Source: Morella rubra
Lineage: Eukaryota; Streptophyta; Magnoliopsida; Fagales; Myricaceae
Direction of reading: 5' to 3'
Assembly (NCBI GenBank): GCA_003952965.2
Contig: CM025851.1
Span: 8,163,647 to 8,227,646, forward strand
DNA: 64,000 nt
The notes beneath the pieces were generated by a model. That model was not told the DNA's origin. It made no database searches and saw nothing but the letters and a program-made list of their open reading frames with translations. Below, piece after piece: positions 34,577 through 47,532 of this stretch (position 1 is its first letter; each line of letters opens with the position of its first letter). The translations under genes were made by a program, and so were the position numbers.

Positions 34577-36233
34577 TAGGGGTGATCAAAACCGGACCGC
34601 AGACCGGACCGGACCACAAAACCGGATCGGACCGGACCGGTTTTGTGGTTTTTGCAAATTAAATCCGGTCCGGTTCGGACCGGATTTTATAAACCGGATA
34701 ATGTGGTCCGGTCCGGTCTAGGGTTTTTAAAAATGCGGTCCGGACCGGACCGGACCGCATTATATAATTTTTTTTTTTCATTTTTTATAAAAAAAAAGAA
34801 AGAAAGAAAGAATGGCAGGCTATTTATTATCTTAAAACTCATATTCAATCAAAATCAATAAATCATCCATTTTTTACGTTAACTTTACAATTCAATAATC
34901 ATTTAAAAATAATACTAGCAATTTTTTCAACTTAAATAGGAATTGTATGTCTTATAAAATATCACGTGCTATTTATTTATACATATATTGATGGTAAGAG
35001 TTAAATGAATTCACATTTTTAAGTCTTTAAATGAATTTACATATTTAAATTAATGAGCAAACTATAGTAGGTTAAATGAGTCTTTAAATGAATTCACATT
35101 ATAAGTCTTTAAATGAATTCACATCTATAAATGAATTCACATTTTCTTTAAATGAATTTTTAAATCTTTAAATGAATTCACATATTTAAATTAATGAGCA
35201 AACTATAGTAGGAGTTAAATGAATTCACATTTTTAAGTCTTTAAATAAATTCACATATTTAAATTAATAAGCAAACTATAGTAGTAATTAAATGAATTCA
35301 TATTTTTAAGTCTTTAAATAAATTTACATCTTTAAGTCTTTAAATGAATTCACATCTACAAGTCTTTAAATGAATTCACATCTTTAAATTAATAAGCAAA
35401 CTATGGTAGGAGTTAAATGAATTCACATTTTTAAGTCTTTAAATGAATTTACATATTTAAATAAATGAATTCAATATATTTAAATTTCACATATTTAAAT
35501 TAATGAGCAAACTATAGTAGGAGACTAGGAGTTAAATGAATTCACATTTTTAAGTCTTTAAATAAATTCACATCTTTAAATTAATGAGCAAACTATGGTA
35601 AGAGTTAAATGAATTCATATTTTTAAGTCTTTAAATGAATTCAAATTTTCAAATCTTTAAATGAATTCACATATTTAAATTAATGAGCAAATTATAGTAG
35701 GAGTTAAATGAATTCACATTTTTAAGTCTTTAAATCAATTCACATATTTAAATTAATAGGCAAACTATAGTAGTAGTTAAATGAATTCATATTTTTAAGT
35801 CTTTAAATGAATTTATATCTTTAAGTCTTTAAAATGTCTTTAAATGAATTCACATCTTTAAATTAATAAGCAAACTATGGTAGGAGTTAAATGAATTTAC
35901 ATTTTTAAGTCTTTAAATGAATTTACATATTTAAATGAATGAATAAACTATAGTATGAGACTATGAGTTAAATCAATTCACATTTTTAAATTAATGAGCA
36001 AACTATGGTAGGAGTTCACATTTTTTTTTAATCTCAAAATTAAAAAATGTGTGTTGTAAATGGAAAAAAAAAAAAAAAAAAAAAAAACGAAAAATGGAAA
36101 AAAATTGAAACCGGACCGGACCGGACCACTTATAAGTGGTCCGGTCCAGTCCTTTATTTTAGTAGGATCGGAAATCCGGTCCGACCGCATTCCGGTCCAA
36201 AAATCGGACCGGATTTCCGGTCTTGCAGCCCTA
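34577..36233. mobile_element. 1.66-kb hAT element with CCGG-rich ends and AT-rich minisatellite, copy A
   Basis: It begins TAGGGGTGATCAAAACCGG and ends GACCGG-type sequence then CTTGCAGCCCTA. The ends are flanked by CCCATAAA and CCCATAAG, a 7/8 match. The subterminal regions (34590-34765 and 36105-36230) are runs of CCGGTCC/GGACCGG. The middle is a tandem array, and it is non-coding. Copy B at 44490-46150 is the same element in reverse orientation. Confidence 0.92.
34990..36025. repeat. AT-rich tandem repeat array inside hAT copy A
   Basis: About a dozen degenerate units of roughly 75-110 bp. They are built from TTTAAATGAATTCACAT, TTTTTAAGTC and TTAATGAGCAAACTATAGTA, with unit-length changes between copies. 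Confidence 0.9.
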
Positions 36234-38585
36234 CCCATAAGTATGAGCAAAAATCAAATTCGTACCTGCAACATTCAAAACAATGATTTAAGCCCCGTCA
36301 CTTTTGAAAATCATCAATTCACGCCCCCCGTCTAAATTAGCTGTTAAGTTTGACGGAAACTCATGCAAAATGATCAAAATGCCCCTCAAAGACTAAATTT
36401 TAAAATAATAAAAATTTAAGAAATAAATTAAAAAGAAATAGATTATTGAAATAGAGTTTCAATAGTTTTATTTAAAAAATATCATTTTTTATTTTTAATG
36501 AATTTTTTTAATATTTTAGTAATTTTATCTTAAATGGGCAGTTCGGACGTCATTTTGCATGATTTTCTGTCGGACTTAACGCTAATTTAGACAGGGGGCT
36601 TGAATTGATGATTTTCAAAAGTTACGAGGCTTAAATTGCCTTTTTGAAAGTTGCGGGTACCAATTTAATTTTTGCTCGTACTTATGGGGCTAATTATGAT
36701 TTTACCTCAAAAAAAATTAAAACGTTTTACATTGGCCAACCGGGGCGGGGCCCCTGTTGGCCCCCTGCATCTGCCAATGCATCCATTGTCCTTGGAACAG
36801 TAAGGAAAGCTTCTAGGATATAATGCATGAGGTAGATGGCTCCATTCAAGGACCATGGTTGGTGTTGGGTGACTTTTAACTCCATCTCTAGTGGGGAAGA
36901 AAAACAAGGTGGCCGCCTGCTTGTAAGCTCCTCCAGAGATGGCTTGTACCAGCTGATGCTCAACTTTGGACTCGTGAATATTGGGTGCATTGGCAATTCC
37001 TTCCCATGGTGTAATGGACGGAAAATGGTACAATCATATTCGAGAAAAGGTTGGATAAAGTTGTGGCCAATGGAGCTTGGACAACCCTTTTCCCCAATGC
37101 CATAATTCAGCACCTCCCAAGGGAAGCGTCGGATCATGCGCCCATAGCTTTATATATTACAGAGGGTTTGCAGGGTGGGCCCAAGCCCTTTCGTTTCGAA
37201 AATTTCTAGACGTGAGGTGATTCAAGTGGGGACGTAGCCACTGCTGCATGGAGCCAATCTCAAAATGGCTCCCCAGCTCACCGATTGATTTGAAAAATTA
37301 AAATCACAAAGGAGGCTCTTCGGAAATGGAACAAAGAGAGCTTTGGTCACGTTCAGATGAAAATTCACCATTTACATTGTCAGCTAGATGAAGTCCAAAA
37401 GCTACCACCTTCAAAGGTACAGTTTGAGGCTGAAAAGTCTATCCAATATCAACTATATGAAGAGTTGCGAAGAGAATAAACACTTTGACGCCATAAATCC
37501 CGTATCACCTGGCTTACCACTAAAGACCTCAACACAAAGTATTTTCATCTTTCAACAATCATGAGAAGGCGCCGAAATAGTATTGAGGCCCTCCAAACCT
37601 CTACTAGAAGCTGGCGGCAGAACAGGAAGGATATTGGTGAATTATTTGTTCAACATTTCAAAGATATTTACAAGTCCCCCAATCCGGAGATTGCTTCCAG
37701 CATTGAAGATTTCATCCACCCTGTGATATCAGCGAGTGAGAATGAGATGCTTTGCTGCTTACCTTCAAATACAGAAATTTACTCAACTATCAGAAGTATT
37801 GGTGCAACCAAGGCACCAAGGCCCAATGGGATGACGACACATTTTTACCAGCACTTCTAACATACTGTGCGAGCAGATGTTATTAATATGCTGCAGTCTT
37901 TTTTTAACTCGGGATCCCTCTCTAAGCAGCTGAAACACACATTCATTACTTTGATACCAAAGATTGCCTCTCCAACACTGGTAAGCCATTTCAGACCCAT
38001 CAGTTTATGCAATGTTGTTTATAAGATTATTGCAAAGATACTGACCTGTAGATTAAACTCGGTCATGTATAAACTCATATCGGACTCATAAGTAGCCTTT
38101 GTCCCTGGACGACTTACACAAGAAAACTCGATTATAGCCCAGGAAATTCTGCACACTATGAAGTATAAGAAGGGCCAAAAAGGCTTGGCAACCATCAAGC
38201 TTGACATGGAGAAAGCGTATGACAGGTTGGAATGGAAGTTTGTTCTTCACATCATAAAATGCTTTGGTTTTGCACCAAAATGGATTCGAACGATTGAGCA
38301 ATGCATTTCAACAGTATCTTTTTCGAGAATGATAAATGGCAGTCCATATGATTTTTTTGGCCCTCAGCGGGGTCTCAGGCAATGGGATCTTCTTTCCCCC
38401 TTCCTTTTCATCATGGCAGATGAAGTCCTATCCCGTCTAATAAGGAGAGCAGACGATTATGGGCTACTACACGGTATCAAGGTTGCTAGGATTGCTCCGT
38501 CAGTCTCACATCTCATGTTCGCGGATGATTTATTGATTTTCTATTGGGCTAATGGTAGAAAAGCTATGGCTTTAAATGACATTCT

Positions 38586-41500
38586 TGTTGAAGACAAGAA
38601 TCACGCTCACGCAAAAGGCTCCAGTATCAATCAGCGTGAATCTCTCCACCACATCTAAGAAGGAAAGCTATCAAGGCCAGATCATGATATTCTCTAACGT
38701 TAAAAAAATCCTTCTTTTATGGAATGTAAATATTCTCCCCACCTATAGGATTATTCCAACGTTCTTTTATTTTCCCTTTCTGTTGCACAGAATTTGTATC
38801 TATTTAAACTATTCAATATAGAGCAATTGGAATTGCGGAGGAAATATTTCTTTTGACATATCCCGCTTTTACTTTCTTCATGGTATCAGAGCCCACACGG
38901 GTTAGACCCTCCTACGCGATCCCAATTTGTGCTTCCGCAACCATCCTCTTTACCATGTCTCCTCCAGCAATCAATGTGGCAAATTTTGTTACTCTTCGTC
39001 TCAAGTCGGATAACTATCCCTTATAGCGAGAGCAAGTCCTAGGCTTGGCCGAGAGCCAAGACCTTCTAAGCTACCTCACTGGTGCTGCCACTATGCCTTC
39101 CCCTATTATTGCTGCTACCGACGGTTCCAACACTGCTACACAAAAGGTTAATCTTGAATAGCACTTGGAAAAAGAACGATGTTCTTCTTCGCAGTTGGAT
39201 CAATGCTACCCTCTCTGAAGAGGCTCTTGGTCTTGTTATTGGCCTTGAATCCTCTGCTCACACCTGGTTAGCTCTTAAAGAGGCCTATGCTCAAGCCTCT
39301 CAGGAACGCGTATTCCATCTTCAACAAGAACTCAACCACATGAGAAAGGATGATTCGACTTCTCTACATGACTATCTTCGTCGTTACAAGAGTGTTTGTG
39401 ATAGCCTTGCAGCTATTGGCAAACCAGTAGATGATCGTACCAAAGTTTTCTCCCTCTTGAATGGCTTGGGGGATCGGTATGACACTTTTGTCACTACTAT
39501 GCTTAAACCCCCCACGCCTTCATACAGCGAGATCGTCCCCCTTCTTCACGGCTATGAGACTCGCCATGCCTCTAACCATCATGACTCTACTGGCCACGTT
39601 GCTTTTTATGGCCACCAGAAAAAAAGGCAACTACAACAAAGGCGGCAATCGCACCTTCAATTCCAAAGGTAAAGGTTTTCCTCAGCATTCCAATAGATCT
39701 CATACTTTTAGCAATGCAGGAAACTCTTCTCGGCCTTCTCAAAGTCAAACGTCGAAGCCCTCTACCTCTCTCATCAAATGCCAACTTTGTCTTGGTGATG
39801 GGCATGATGAGTGGAATTGTTGGGTCCGCTTCAATAAAGAGTATAAACGTCCCGATCTCTCTGACGCTCTTGCCGCTCTCACAATTGATACTGGAGTGGA
39901 AGAACCTGAATGGACCGTTGATACTGGAGCTTCCACACATATGACTTCCACCCCAGGTATTCTTTCTCATCTCCAACCTTATGCTGGACCTGATAAGGTC
40001 ATGGTTGGCAATGGCAACCTTCTTAACATTAAACATACTGGCAATGCCACCCTAGCTTCTGGTTCCACCAAGCTGACTTTGGAAAATGTTCTCCTTGTCC
40101 CTGATTTAGAACGCAACTTGCTTTCCATTGGGCAATTGACTACTATGTTTCCTATTACTTGTGAATTTACTGGTGTTGATTTTTCTATAAAGGACAAGGA
40201 CACCCACAAGATCCTTCTTAAGGGCATCAAGCGCGGTAATCTGTATACGATTCCCACCACCAAGGAGGCTCATTTCTCGGTCCGATTTCAGGCTGCTGGC
40301 CATGAAATTTGGCACCAACGGTTGGGCCATCCCAATGAAGCTGCTCTTCGCACTTTATGTTCTTTTGGTTTGATTAATGTTGCTGGTTCACAAAAAGGCA
40401 CCTCCTTATGTTCTAGTTGCCAATTAGGGAAACTTAGTCGTTTTTCATTTTATTGTTCTTCGAATAAAGATTATGGTTTATTTGAGAAAATTCATTGTGA
40501 TCTTTGGGGACCAGCCCCGGTTAATTCAATGTATAATTTTTCTTATTACACGTGTTTTGTTGATGACTATAGTCGGTACGTTTGGCTTGTACCTTTGAAG
40601 AGAAAATCTGATTTTTTCCTTGTCTTCTATCTATTTGTGCAGTTTTTTGATCGTCAATTTTCTAAAAAGATTAAAATCTTTCAATTGGATGGTGGGGGTG
40701 AATTTACTAGTAGTGCTCTAACTACTTTCTTGCAGGAACAAGGCATTCAGCATCACATCTCTTGTCCTAATACGCCTCAACAGAATGGCGTCGCTAAACG
40801 CCGCCATCGTCATAACCGCGAACTTGGTCTAACCATGTTATTTCATAGTGGAGTGCCCAAACGTTTTTGGATTGATGCTTTTTGCACTGCTGTATTTCTT
40901 ATCAATCGCATGCCTTCTCCGCATTTGAATAATGATTCCCCCTATTTTCGTGTCCATCATATGCATCCTGATTATAGCTCATTAAGGGTCTTTGGATCTA
41001 AATGTTTTCCATATGTTTGGAACTCCACCTCTAACAAGTTTGATTTGAAGTCTCTGCCTTGCGTCTTCCTTGGCTATAGCGACAAGCACAAAGGGTATAA
41101 ATGTTTCTACCCTCCCACTCGTCGCACTTACATTTCACGCCATGTCGCTTTTGATGAACAATGCTTTCCTTTCAAAGCCCCAGGAGAGCTGCACCAAGAA
41201 TCACGCTCTCTCCCTCTTTCCGTGTTCACGGATTGGATCCCTATGCGCACTCCCAGTCCACCTCCCATTATTCCTGTTGAGTTTACTAATAATGTCTCTA
41301 GTGTTCTAGACATTCCTGAGGCCTCCCGGATTCCCCATGAAGCTCCCACCCCTGATGTTGCTTCATTGCTTGCTTCACCGGCACCTGACCTCATTCTTGA
41401 TGTTCCTTCTCGTCTTCCTGGTGTTGCTCCTACCTCTTCCTCCCCTCCTACAGACACCATGCACTTTATGGTAACTAGATCTAAGGCAGGTATTCTCAAA

Positions 41501-43374
41501 CCTAATCCTCGTTATGCGAACTTGCATTTAATTCCGAGTAAGCCTAAAACTCTTCGATCCGCCTTAAAACATGACGGATGGACTCAAGCTATGAAAGAGG
41601 AGCTCTTTGCCCTTGCCAAAAATCATACTTGGGTTTTGGTTCCTCGGACTCCATCCATGCATGTTATTGGTTGCAAATGGATTTTTAAAACCAAACTCAA
41701 AGCTGATAGTTCCTTGGATCGTCTCAAGGCTCGTTTAGTTGCTAAGGGATTCCACCAAGTTGATGGGGTGGATTTCTCAGAAACTTTTTCTCCTGTTATC
41801 AAACCTGCGACGATTCCCCTTGTTCTTACGATTGCCCTATCTAAAAATTGGCCTATTCGTCAATTAGACGTTAAAAATGCCTTTTTGCATGGTTCTCTTT
41901 CTGAACCTGTTTATATGGAGCAACCACCCGGTTTTTCTGATCCTTCCCTCCCTGCTCATGTTTGTCAGTTACAAAAAGCCTTATATGGCTTAAAACAAGC
42001 CCCTCGTGCTTGGTTTAATCGTTTTAGTCATTTCCTTTTGAACAACAGTTTTTTCTGTAGTATCTCGGACCCTTCCTTGTTTATTTGTCACTCTTCTACA
42101 GGTACCCTTGTTCTCTTGTTATATGTGGACGATATAATTCTCACTGGTTCGAATTCTTCTTTTTCAACCCATTTTATTCAAGCTTTGAGTATGGAATTTG
42201 AAATGAAGGACCTTGGACCTTTACATTATTTTTTGGGGATTCAAGTAACCCCCCGCCTCTAATGGTCTTTTTCTATCTCAATCCAAATATGCAGCTGATA
42301 TTCTCCATCGCGCTCAGATGGTGGATTGTAAGCCTACTGTCACTCCAATGACCTCTAAAACTGCTGCTCAGCTTGATCCCACGCCTTATTTTGATCCTTC
42401 TCATTATCGAAGCTTAATTGGTGCTTTGCAATATTTAACTATAATAAGGCCAGACTTGGCCTTTAGTGTCAATTTTGTATCTCAATATATGCAGGCACCC
42501 ACTGTTGGGCACTATCAACTGGTCAAACGCATCCTTCGATTTATCCAAGGCACCCTTGACCATAGCCTTCACTTACAAGCTACTTCAAATCTCTCCCTTT
42601 ATGCGTTTTTAGATGCAGATTGGGCTGGTTGTCATGAGACTCGACGCTCCACTACTGGCTACTGCACCTTCCTCGGTCCAAATTGCATTTCCTGGTGTGC
42701 CAAGAAACAAGCCACAGTGTCTCGATCAAGTACAGAGGCAGAGTATCGCGCCATGGCTCACACCGCTGCTGAACTCACTTGGCTCCGCTACCTTCTTCAA
42801 GATCTTCGCATCACCCTGCCAAAGTCCCCTATGCTATATTGTGATAACATTAGTGCTCTGCATCTTACAGTCAACCTTGTGTTTCACGCCTGGAGCAAAC
42901 ATATTCAAATTGATTTTCATTACGTACGAGAACAGTTGGCCCTTGAACTCCTTCGCACCTGTCATGTTTCCTCTTCCCATCAGTTCGCTGACATGTTTAC
43001 AAAGCCTCTCTCTCGTTTCACTTTGTCTCGCTTGAAAGTCAAACTACACCTCATTGATCGGCTTAGTTTGAGGAGGGCTGTTGAAGACAAGAATCACGCT
43101 CACGCAAAAGGCTCCAGTATCAAATCAGCGTGAATCTCTCCACCACATCTAAGAAGGAAAGCTATCAAGGCCAGATCGTGATATTCTCTAACGTTAAAAA
43201 AATCCTTCTTTTATGGAATGTAAATATTCTCCCCACCTATAGGATTATTCCAACGTTCTTTTATTTTCCCTTTCTGTTGCACAAAATTTGTATCTATTTA
43301 AACTATTCAATACAGAGCAATTGGAATTGTGGAGGAAATATTTCTTTTGACATATCCCACTTTTACTTTCTTCA
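38586..43374 (+). mobile_element. Ty1/Copia LTR retrotransposon, nearly whole fossil
   Basis: A 4.79-kb Copia element with LTRs at 38586-38880 and 43079-43374 and target duplication ATTCT (38581-38585 and 43375-43379). A primer-binding site TGGTATCAGAGC for initiator tRNA-Met directly follows the left LTR, and a purine tract precedes the right one. Parts follow in Copia order: gag (~38.96-39.85 kb), protease (~39.9 kb), integrase (~40.3-41.1 kb), reverse transcriptase (~41.6-42.3 kb) and RNase H (~42.4-43.0 kb). It looks structurally whole but carries about four coding breaks. The LTRs differ by about five substitutions and one gap, which suggests an age of roughly one million years, with the rate uncertain. 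It is inserted in the LINE reverse-transcriptase region. Confidence 0.96.
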
Positions 43375-44489
43375 ATTCTTACTCGTTACACCAACTGGTC
43401 TGGGCAGCTTGTGAACCCTTCCAAATCAGCTGTGTATTGTAGTCCGAATACTCACCCGAAGGTGATAGACTTGATTAAAAACATTTTGCGCTTGAAAACT
43501 ATGGCCTCAACAAGCAAATATTTGGGGTTGCCACTTTTCATTGAGAAGTCGAAGAAAATGGCGTTTGAAGATGTGAAAGAAAAAGTTATGAAGAAAGTCA
43601 CGGGATGGATTGTTATCCCAAGCAAGGTGCACTACATTGATAAAAGTTGTTTTGACAACATTATCTCAATACTTTATGCAATGGCGGAACCAAGGCCCAA
43701 TTTGAAGGGGGCGAACTCGTAAAGCAAAATGACCAAAAAAAAAACTACGTAATGCAAAAAGTGTCTTAGAGTTAAAATATAAAAAATTAAGGACTAAAAG
43801 CATAAAAACTATTGAAATAAACATATCATACTATTTGTTGAGACTGAGATGTGGCAATTGGATCCTACGGGTCTGTATCTTCTAAAAACGTTGCAAAATG
43901 GCTTCGTTCTTAATAGTTTCAAAAAAATTTCTCTCGATGTATACTACCATGCTATCATTCATCCATTCATCTTCCATCTTATTACGCAAATTAGTTTTGA
44001 TAATCTTCATCAGAGAACACTCTCTCAACGGTTGCAGTTGCAACTGGTAAGACCAATGCCAACTCAATAAGAGATAAACCAATGGAAATAGAGTATTATT
44101 TCTTATCTCAACCATCTTCACAATAAGACGAAATAGACAGCTTTTGAGAAATCTTCTGAATAAAGACCAATAAGACGAAATAGACAAATCCTATCAAATC
44201 AAGCAGTTACAGCCTTTTTTTTTTTTTTTTTTTTTTTCAAAAGAGGATGGAAACGGGATCCAACACCCAGAAAATAAAAAGTTAATCATGTTTCAAGTAA
44301 GAGAGAATGTATATAAACAAAAATAACATAGAACATATCTTTTTAGATTTAAGATCCATTATAATTTCTTACTATAATTTGGTTGTCAAATTTAGAAAGA
44401 GATAATTGTCAAATTTAGAAAAAGATAGACATGACATGTTAGTTCTTAACATTTATTGTTTTTCGCATTAAATATTTGTATGCACTACA

Positions 44490-45941
44490 TAGGGCTGCAA
44501 GACTGGAAATTCGGTCCGATTTTTTGGACCGGAATGGACCGGATTTCCGATCCTACTAAAGGAGGACCGGACCACTTATAAGTGGTCCGGTCCGGTCCGG
44601 TCTGCTATTAAGTGGTCCAGACCGGTTTCAATTTTTTTTCCATTTTTTTCGTTTTTTTTTTTTTTTTTTTTTTCCATTTACAACACACATTTTTTAATTT
44701 TGAGATTAAAAAAAATGTGAACTCCTACCATAGTTTGCTCATTAATTTAAAAATGTGAATTGATTTAACTCATAGTCTCATACTATAGTTTATTCATTCA
44801 TTTAAATATGTAAATTCATTTAAAGACTTAAAAATGTAAATTCATTTAACTCCTACCATAGTTTGCTTATTAATTTAAAGATGTGAATTCATTTAAAGAC
44901 TTATAGATGTGAATTCATTTAAAGACTTAAAGATATAAATTCATTTAAAGACTTAAAATATGAATTCATTTAACTACTACTATAGTTTGCTTATTAATTT
45001 AAATATGTGAATTTAACATTTAAATTCATTTAACTCCTACTATAATTTGCTCATTAATTTAAATATGTGAATTCATTTAAAGATTTGAAAATTTGAATTC
45101 ATTTAAAGACTTAAAAATATGAATTCATTTAACTCTTACCATAGTTTGCTCATTAATTTAAAGAATTCATTTAACTATTATATAGTTTGCTCATTAAAAA
45201 TGTGAATTCATTTAACTCCTAGTCTCCTACTATAGTTTGCTCATTAATTTAAATATGTGAATTCATTTAAAGATTTAAAAAATTTATTTAAAGACTTAAA
45301 AATGTGAATTCATTTAACTCCTACCATAGTTTGCTTATTAATTTAAATATGTGAATTCATTTAAAGATTTAAAGAATTTATTTAAAGACTTAAAAATGTA
45401 ATTCATTTAACTCCTAATACATTTAAACTATAGTTTGCTTATTAATTTAAATATGTGAATTGATTTAAAGACTTAAAAATGTGAATTCATTTAACTCCTA
45501 CTATAGTTTGCTCATTAATTTAAATATGTGAATTCATTTAAAGATTTGAAAATGTGAATTCATTTAAAGACTTAAAAATGTGAATTCATTTAACTCCTAC
45601 CATAGTTTGCTTATTAATTTAAAAATGTGAATTCATTTAAGACTCATTTTTAAAATGTGAATTCATTTAACTCCTACTATAGTTTGCTCATTAATTTAAA
45701 TATGTAAATTCATTTAAAGACTTAAAAATGTGAATTCATTTAACTCTTACCATCAATATATGTATAAATAAATAGCACGTGATATTTTATAAGACATACA
45801 ATTCCTATTTAAGTTGAAAAAATTGCTAGTATTATTTTTAAATGATTATTGAATTGTAAAGTTAACGTAAAAAATGGATGATTTATTGATTTTGATTGAA
45901 TATGAGTTTTAAGATAATAAATAGCCTGCCATTCTTTCTTT

Positions 45942-45976
<35 letters not shown>

Positions 45977-46150
45977 TTATATAATGCGGTCCGGTCCGGT
46001 CCGGACCGCATTTTTAAAAACCCTAGACCGGACCGGACTGCATTATCCGGTTTATAAAATTCCGGTCCGGACCGGACCGGATTTAATTTGCAAAAACCAC
46101 AAAACCGGTCCGGTCCGGTCTGGTCTGCGGTCCGGTTTTGATCACCCCTA
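44490..46150. mobile_element. 1.66-kb hAT element, copy B, reverse orientation
   Basis: The left end TAGGGCTGCAAGACTGG and the right end CCGGTTTTGATCACCCCTA mirror copy A. A perfect 8-bp duplication GCACTACA lies at 44482-44489 and 46151-46158. CCGG-rich subterminal arrays enclose an AT-rich tandem array (~44.70-45.77 kb). It is non-coding and lies inside the hAT at 43679. Confidence 0.95.
44700..45770. repeat. AT-rich tandem repeat array inside hAT copy B
   Basis: Reverse-orientation counterpart of the array at 34990-36025, with the same GTGAATTCATTTAA and CTATAGTTTGCTCATTAATTT motifs but different unit order and lengths. Confidence 0.9.
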
Positions 46151-46882
46151 GCACTACACTTTCTCTTTTTTTGAATTAAATCATCTCATGCAAGTAAGAA
46201 ATAAAGGTTCAATTTTGTTCATGAATCATCTTTCAACTGTCTTTAATCTGAAAGATTTGTGGTTTGTGGCTTAGACAATTTTGTAAACTAGGCACGTTCC
46301 TGAAACCATGTCGTAAAGATGATGCCACGCAGGGAACGAGAGAAATTGAAGTTCAAAGGACTTAAAAATATCTACAAAGGAAAAAGAAAAAAAAAACCTC
46401 AAAATAATGCACAAGTGTTTGATGATATGCGTGAAAGCGCACGCTGTAGGATTTGATGAATTCTTTTCACAGCTTTCAGTAGTATTTTCATCTTACAATC
46501 AAATGGAAAAAAACGCCGTGTTGTATTGGGGCAAAACATTAAAAAAACAAAAAATTGAACTCTTGTTTGGCAGAACTAACCAGGGCTCTGTTCGCCCTGA
46601 CCTGGTTTCGCCTGTGACTGTATGTCCACTTTTCTATTAGCGAAAGGGTGGTGTGAAACCATTGGTAAAATTCTTAAAGACTTTTGGTGGGGTTTCCCCC
46701 CCAAAAGAAGAGAAACTTTACACCACGACCGTGGGACCTCATTTGTTTACCAAAAAGCAATGGAGGGTTGGGCATCCGACGCACATATGAAGTGAATAGA
46801 GCTCTGGTTGCGAAAATGGCATGGCTTATTCTCACCTGCCCAAATAGTCTCTGGGTAAAGATCCTAAATACTTCAGCAATAC

Positions 46883-47532
46883 TAGGGTGAGTAAAAATTC
46901 CGGTAAGAATTAGAATTTTCAGTTTTACTTTCGATTCCGGAACCGTAAGTCATTTTTGACAATTTTCGAAATCGAAATCGGAGTCGAAAATTCCAGCAAA
47001 ATTATCGGAATTTCTATTCTGGTTTTTCTATAAAAATAAAAATAAAAATAGTGTTCAAAATAAAGTATATCATATGTAATTTGATTGAATGTTTATTTTA
47101 GAATCTAGATTTTGGATGAAAATTTTACATTTATTGTTAATTTATGATGAATAACTAAAAAATACCGAAATTTTCGATTCTCCTTTAAAAAAAAAAAGAC
47201 ATTTAAAGTCCATACGATGAGCTCACCGATGATTTGTTTGCATGTTTATTTTAGAATCTAGATTTAGGTTGAATGTTTACAGTTATTGTTAATTTACGAT
47301 GAATAATAGAAAATTCTTCTAAAAATTCAATCCAAAAGATATTTTTAACTTGTTAGGGCCCAAAAAAAATATGTCTAAAAAAACTCACATGCCGAACTGA
47401 AATTTCCGGTTCTAATTTCGTTCAGGTAAAATACTGGAATGGAATCATAACAAAAAAATTACATTCCAGTAAATATTGGAATGGATCCGAAATTGGTCAT
47501 TTCGGTTCCATCCGTTCCAATACTCATCCTTA
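46883..47532. mobile_element. 650-bp non-autonomous hAT-like element
   Basis: It begins TAGGGTGAGTAAAAATTCCGG-like sequence and ends CCAATACTCATCCTTA, an imperfect inverted repeat. It is flanked by a perfect 8-bp duplication AGCAATAC (46875-46882 and 47533-47540). The interior is non-coding, with repeated TTTCGATTCCGG/GGAATTTC-type motifs near both ends. It is inserted in the 3' part of the LINE. Confidence 0.9.

Larger units (their letters stand above)
34551..36706. mobile_element. Long-inverted-repeat MITE (MULE-like), split by a hAT
   Basis: The ends are GGTAAAGTCGTAGTTAGTCC and its near complement ending GATTTTACC, with inverted arms of roughly 170 bp. The putative 9-bp duplication is TTAAAAAAA against TCAAAAAAA. 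Its own DNA is about 490 bp. The hAT at 34577-36233 lies 26 bases inside its left arm. It is non-coding and sits within the hAT element at 28182. Confidence 0.8.
28182..36779. mobile_element. Non-autonomous hAT element carrying further insertions
   Basis: The ends CAGTGGCGGAATCAGG and CTGCATCTGCCAATG are imperfect inverted repeats. The perfect 8-bp duplication CATCCATT (28174-28181 and 36780-36787) closes it. Its own DNA is about 750 bp (28182-28288, 33979-34550, 36707-36779); the rest is a MULE and a MITE. Removing it rejoins the LINE endonuclease frame (WTLSFIH...SKE...DIMHEVDGS), which supports the boundaries. The left end resembles the start of the element at 43679, so the two belong to one family. 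Confidence 0.9.
43679..46616. mobile_element. hAT element with transposase C-terminal remnant, split by hAT copy B
   Basis: The ends CAATGGCGGAACCA and TGGTTTCGCCTGTG are inverted repeats. The flanks ACTTTATG (43671-43678) and ACTGTATG (46617-46624) match 7 of 8. On the minus strand, 43882-44100 encodes LMKIIKTNLRNKMEDEWMND and VVYIERNFFETI, then LQRF. This is the C-terminal dimerisation end of zinc-finger (TTF-type) hAT transposases. Most of the transposase is missing. Its own DNA is ~1.27 kb. It interrupts the LINE. Confidence 0.87.

Noticed and set aside
36047-36335. Plus- and minus-strand open frames over the CCGG-rich hAT end
   Set aside because: They translate a poly-A tract and palindromic CCGGTCC arrays; no protein-like conservation.
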